Positions 60,886-64,000 of a stretch of DNA of 64,000 bases are shown here, piece after piece; position 1 is the first letter of the stretch, and the number at the start of each line of letters is the position of its first letter. Origin of the DNA: Clostridium cuniculi (lineage in GTDB: Bacteria; Bacillota; Clostridia; Clostridiales; Clostridiaceae); contig NZ_SMUS01000013.1 of NCBI RefSeq assembly GCF_004353185.1, forward strand, positions 34,345 to 98,344. Direction: 5' to 3'. Both the position numbers and the translations under genes were made by a program. Under the pieces are notes generated by a model. It searched no databases. It was not told the DNA's origin and saw only the letters and a list, made by a program, of their open reading frames with translations.

Positions 60886-60975
60886 TTTATGGCTTTCTAT
60901 TTACGCTGAATACGAATTGTTTTCAATCTGTCATTTTTTATTCGATATTTTTTTAAGACTTTTAAGGAAATAGGC

Positions 60976-60989
60976 TTGCTAACACTTTT
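60976..60989. repeat. integrase arm-site direct repeat 1
   Basis: TTGCTAACACTTTT; identical to 61026-61039, 50 bases apart, between int and the tRNA. Confidence 0.75.
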
Positions 60990-61025
60990 TTATTTTTGAA
61001 GAAAAATCGCTGGTTTTTTTGGAAT

Positions 61026-61039
61026 TTGCTAACACTTTT
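61026..61039. repeat. integrase arm-site direct repeat 2
   Basis: TTGCTAACACTTTT, seven bases beyond the integrase stop codon. Confidence 0.75.
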
Positions 61040-61045
61040 GAAATT

Positions 61046-62491
61046 CTATCTTTGAAGTGCCTGCTTTAAAAATTGCTCTTTCATTTCTGGCGATAAAGAT
61101 TTAATCAGTTCCAATAACGCCATATCACTATCGGTTAAGTCGGTATCTTGCTTTGGATTGTCTGTATCATCATTAAGCGTAGAATAAAATTCTTTATCCA
61201 TTTTTTGTGCATTGAAACGTCTGTCCTCGTCAATGATTTCTGAATATACATCTGTAACCATTTCTGCTTCTGCGTGACCAGTATCGCCTTGTACGGACTT
61301 AACATCTCCGTTTGTCATTTTGAGTTTATAACCCGTACTTAAATGGCGTAGGCTGTGAAATACCACAACTTCATAATCGTTTTCTTCACAGAGCTTTTGA
61401 AACCTATCTCTAACAATACGGCTTTCCACGGGATTGCCATTATCCAACGCAATAACAAGGTTGTAATCATTGTAGGCACTTCCTAAAAATTCCTTTAATT
61501 CCTGCTGGTCTTTTTTATATTGCACCAATAGTTCCGCAACTGTTTTAGGTAACCAGACAACACGATTACTTGTTTCTGTTTTTGGCGTTTTCAAGACAAG
61601 CCTTGTGGTACAATGCGGTTTTTGCGTTGGGAAAATCTTTAAAATATCCTTTTCCTTTAATTTCTGCATAGCTTCTGCATTTACTCTTGAAAGTTCTTTA
61701 TTGATGATTACCTTTGCATTATTTGTAGCAATGGACTCTTCATCAATAATAACATCTTCCCATGTAAGTCCTGTAATTTCTCCAATTCGCATAGAGCAGG
61801 AAAAAGCTAAGTGCATACAAATTGAAAGCAAATCATCTTCCGTGGCTTTTACCGCTTCTCGAAATGTTTGAACACTCCACACTTTTCGCCTAGTCTTTGG
61901 AATTTTTGGTAACGTAGCCAAAGACGCAGGGTTTCTTTTGTTTGTATCAATATACTCCCAGCGGATAGCTTGATTTAAGGCACAGCGGATAATATCATGT
62001 ATTTTTTTGATGTTCGCTGGTTGAACACAACGACCAGTTGCTTTTCTGTTTGCCCGTGGTACTTCTGGAACGCTCAATAAATCATTGTAGTATTTTGATA
62101 GACTTTTTGTAGTTATTTCATTCAGTTTCCAATCTCCAATAATCGGATTGATATAATTTTCAATACTGCCTACCTTACTACTAAATGTACTCGGCGACCA
62201 TTTAGATGTGCCATATAAATTAACAAAAATTTCTAGGAAATCACGCAATGTAATATCTTTGTCTACAACATCTAACTCCTTTTTAGAATTTTCAATCTGA
62301 TGTGCAAATTGTTCCTCTAATGGAACTATCACATATCCAAATTTCTCTTGATAGTATTCTATAAAGGCTTTTCGCTGTTTTGCTTCTTTTCTTGTTTCCA
62401 GCGTGTCCCATTTTTGTTTTCTTTCTCCTGCACTATCTAAGTACCAATAAATAACTGAAAAACTTGATTTTCTTTGTTTGATTGAAGCCAT
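61046..62491 (-). CDS. tyrosine-type integrase of an integrative element
   Basis: 481 residues, longer than the 405-residue Tn916 Int. N-terminal arm-binding/SAM-like regions (about 1-160), then the catalytic domain: Arg in SCSMRIGEITGLTWEDV near 236, HSLRH near 388, GDTGHAEAEM near 412 and the Tyr in DVYSEI near 424. GGAGAG before the ATG. Next to the tRNA-Arg and directly downstream of xis. Confidence 0.93.
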   Translation of the reverse strand: MASIKQRKSSFSVIYWYLDSAGERKQKWDTLETRKEAKQRKAFIEYYQEKFGYVIVPLEEQFAHQIENSKKELDVVDKDITLRDFLEIFVNLYGTSKWSPSTFSSKVGSIENYINPIIGDWKLNEITTKSLSKYYNDLLSVPEVPRANRKATGRCVQPANIKKIHDIIRCALNQAIRWEYIDTNKRNPASLATLPKIPKTRRKVWSVQTFREAVKATEDDLLSICMHLAFSCSMRIGEITGLTWEDVIIDEESIATNNAKVIINKELSRVNAEAMQKLKEKDILKIFPTQKPHCTTRLVLKTPKTETSNRVVWLPKTVAELLVQYKKDQQELKEFLGSAYNDYNLVIALDNGNPVESRIVRDRFQKLCEENDYEVVVFHSLRHLSTGYKLKMTNGDVKSVQGDTGHAEAEMVTDVYSEIIDEDRRFNAQKMDKEFYSTLNDDTDNPKQDTDLTDSDMALLELIKSLSPEMKEQFLKQALQR

Positions 62492-62509
62492 AATTTTCTC
62501 TCCTTATAG

Positions 62510-62710
62510 TTAAATTTCATTTAACCATTTATCGAAAGAAACCTTTGATACCCGTATGGCTTTACCAGCACGAACATAACTGAATTGACCGCTTTTTACT
62601 AATGAATAAGCTACCTTTTTGCTAATGTCCAGTTGTTCAGCAATTTCCTCTACTGTATAAGTCTTTTTTTCCTTTGTAGGAGATTGTGCATTTTGTGTAT
62701 CACTTATCAC
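62510..62710 (-). CDS. excisionase
   Basis: 66 residues from a GTG at 62710 (AAAGGGG before it). MerR-like helix-turn-helix YTVEEIAEQLDISKKVAYSL and wing YVRAGKAIRVSKVSFDKWL. The frame is open to 62932 but that part has no ribosome site and no family match. Directs excision together with the integrase. Confidence 0.88.
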   Translation of the reverse strand: MISDTQNAQSPTKEKKTYTVEEIAEQLDISKKVAYSLVKSGQFSYVRAGKAIRVSKVSFDKWLNEI

Positions 62711-63161
62711 TATTAAGACCCCTTTCATTTGTGACAGCAACAAAATACACTCGTCTAATAAGGTCATTATAACACACCTAAATAAAAAGAGTAGATAGAT
62801 TTTGTTGCTGAAACTATCAATTATAAGCAGGCAGACGGCTTTGGAAAGCTCCGTTAGTATCTCAACTATTCCCATTCTTGTGGGCAGAACCGCACCATGC
62901 GGACGTATCATTATTCTGTGAGGATAGGTCATGGCAAAACGACTTTTCCAACAGTCGCTCTCGGATCACTGCGTGGGTCGCTCGCTTTCTTTTGAAAAGG
63001 TCGTGGCGTACAGTTCCCGTGGCTCGCTATCTCACAAACGTATCTGTCTGCTTTATTCAGTTGTCAAAGAGCTGTGGCGAAAGCGTGTTGCTTTCATATA
63101 AAAGCAGGGGCAGAGCAGGAAAGAGGGGATTGAACAAATCATGCTCTGCGGTTACTGCTTG
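62711..63161. other. gene-free control region of the element
   Basis: About 450 bases, higher in GC than the host DNA, several inverted repeats including GCAGAGCA / TGCTCTGC (63110-63149). Open frames here have no ribosome site. Such a region separates the regulatory and recombination genes in Tn916-like elements. Confidence 0.5.
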
Positions 63162-63410
63162 TTATTCTTCTTCGATTTCTAAGGCAATATCAAACCCTAA
63201 AATCATTTTAATAAGTGCTTCTCTGATAAGTCCCTTTAATTCCATATCTACAACAATATAGACATTGCCGTATTCATCATAGAGTGGTCGTAGACAGCAC
63301 TTTGATATGTAAGGGTCATAAAATGCCAGTATCTTTTCAATCGCTTTTTCGTCCCCGTCCATTGCCTGCGAAAGCAAGTAGTAGGACGGCTTCTTCATTG
63401 TGTGTTTCAT
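63162..63410 (-). CDS. helix-turn-helix protein (Tn916 orf8-like)
   Basis: 82 residues: PSYYLLSQAMDGDEKAIEKI then FYDPYISKCCLRPLYDEYGN and DMELKGLIREALIKMILGFD. Matches the HTH_16 type small regulators that come right after the sigma-like gene in Tn916/Tn1549 elements. Six bases after the sigma-like gene, so cotranscribed. Confidence 0.85.
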   Translation of the reverse strand: MKHTMKKPSYYLLSQAMDGDEKAIEKILAFYDPYISKCCLRPLYDEYGNVYIVVDMELKGLIREALIKMILGFDIALEIEEE

Positions 63411-63416
63411 TTGCTA

Positions 63417-63833
63417 TCATTTCTCCTTTAGTATTTTTTTCATAAGCTCTAGTGAATTGTGTCGGTTTTGAAAAACACCACTTCTTGAAATATTTTGTCT
63501 TTTTGCAATCTCGGTATCGCTCATTTCCAAGAAATAATACATCAACAAATTTTCTCGATTACGCTCAGACAAATGTTTCAAGGCTTCTGCCAGTTCATCA
63601 TCACAAATACGAATATCACTACCACATACATTGAAAATCGTATAGTCCGTATCATAGTCGTCCCAGACAGCCAGATTTTCTACAACGATTTCTGGAAGTT
63701 CACAAAAAAGCGTTTCTCCCTTTTGTCGTCGCTTTAATTTCTTCTGATAGTCCTTAACAACATGTCGGACAACTTTCTTCAAACAACTTTCAAAACGGCA
63801 TTGAACTGTTTTCTGGAAGTCAGATGGTTTCAT
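63417..63833 (-). CDS. sigma-70-like factor (Tn916 orf7-like)
   Basis: 138 residues. C-terminal region-4 helix-turn-helix: ALKHLSERNRENLLMYYFLE then MSDTEIAKRQNISRSGVFQN. Only a weak region-2 equivalent. The GTG at 63842 is part of the ribosome site AAGGGGGTGAG, so ATG 63833 is used. Controls int/xis expression in related elements. Confidence 0.88.
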   Translation of the reverse strand: MKPSDFQKTVQCRFESCLKKVVRHVVKDYQKKLKRRQKGETLFCELPEIVVENLAVWDDYDTDYTIFNVCGSDIRICDDELAEALKHLSERNRENLLMYYFLEMSDTEIAKRQNISRSGVFQNRHNSLELMKKILKEK

Positions 63834-63877
63834 CAATCTCACCCCCTTTCCGTTACGATATGAAAAGTGGTTATGGT

Positions 63878-64000
63878 GTTAGTATAAAATAGTGGACACA
63901 TTTTATCGAACTAGATAAAATAATATTTAGTTAGAGAAAGGAAGTGTTTCTACTATGGGTAGAGGTAAAAAATATACAGAAGATTATAAAGAAATGATAT
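63878..64000 (+). mobile_element. left end of an IS3-like insertion sequence (runs off window)
   Basis: Begins near TGTTAGTATAAAATAGTGGA, with TGGACACA typical of IS3-group ends, followed by a transposase start. Exact boundary and target duplication not visible. Confidence 0.55.
63955..64000 (+). CDS. IS3-family OrfA transposase, N-terminus only
   Basis: Fifteen codons (MGRGKKYTEDYKEMI) after AAAGGAAG. Opening resembles HTH transposase OrfA proteins. The rest is outside the window. Confidence 0.6.
   Translation, partial: MGRGKKYTEDYKEMI

Noticed and set aside
60741..60956. 71-codon frame over tRNA-Arg
   Set aside because: Covers the tRNA and its terminator; no coding character.
62878..63261. 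127-codon plus-strand frame in the integrative element
   Set aside because: No ribosome site, lies in the element's non-coding control region and overlaps the helix-turn-helix gene on the other strand.
1..64000. CRISPR array
   Set aside because: Searched by eye for short regularly spaced repeats; the only regular repeats are the tRNA blocks, and no Cas proteins are encoded.

Overview
The window is low-GC (roughly 30 %), densely coded Gram-positive DNA. The gene content (purA, murA, a walJ-like hydrolase, a CxxH/CxxC protein, rlmH, DnaD and a DnaC/DnaI-like loader, DUF1858, acyl-ACP thioesterase, rubrerythrin, many c-di-GMP enzymes, AT-rich codon use) fits Clostridium sensu stricto. That assignment is an inference from gene families, not from a search.

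Layout. 1-18.1 kb is mostly chromosomal backbone: a partial malic enzyme, purA, two DUF1858 proteins, a thioesterase, a BaiN-like flavoprotein, an 11-gene tRNA cluster built from three Glu-Val-Asp blocks plus two Thr genes, a replication-loader pair, an M23 and an S8 peptidase, a degenerate dUTPase-like protein, murA, walJ-like, hsp20 and rlmH. 18.05-38.1 kb is accessory. The last 18 bases of rlmH recur twice downstream (29890, 38098) and closely resemble the core attachment site of staphylococcal cassette chromosome (SCC) elements. Between these repeats lie the parts expected of an SCC-like element: a DUF960 protein, a DUF927 cassette-helicase fragment fused to a zinc-ribbon/TM2 head, a resolvase-like protein without its catalytic serine, and a large serine recombinase broken by one stop codon. 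The second interval (29.9-38.1 kb) carries a second copy of the Mor-like gene, two tandem EAL phosphodiesterases, and an AraC / Cys-rich / alcohol-dehydrogenase group. This is the most interesting part of the window: an apparently decayed, two-unit SCC-like island at rlmH in a Clostridium.

38.2-60.6 kb returns to backbone-like genes: an EFR1 ferredoxin and heme-membrane pair facing a MarR regulator with three operator-like boxes, DUF421, a duplicated 50-residue zinc-ribbon gene with a conserved leader, ferredoxin/PNPOx facing an Rrf2 regulator, a GGDEF-EAL protein, a PepSY / two-component / PepSY-lipoprotein operon, rubrerythrin, gltS, ahpC with a PerR-like palindrome and a domain-permuted AhpF, PhnA, a deacetylase lipoprotein, a DEAD-box helicase and plsC.

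60.6-64 kb is the end of an integrative element of the Tn916/Tn1549 type: tRNA-Arg(CCT), integrase arm-site repeats, int, xis, a helix-turn-helix protein and a sigma-like factor, followed by the start of an IS3-like insertion sequence. No CRISPR array or rRNA was seen.
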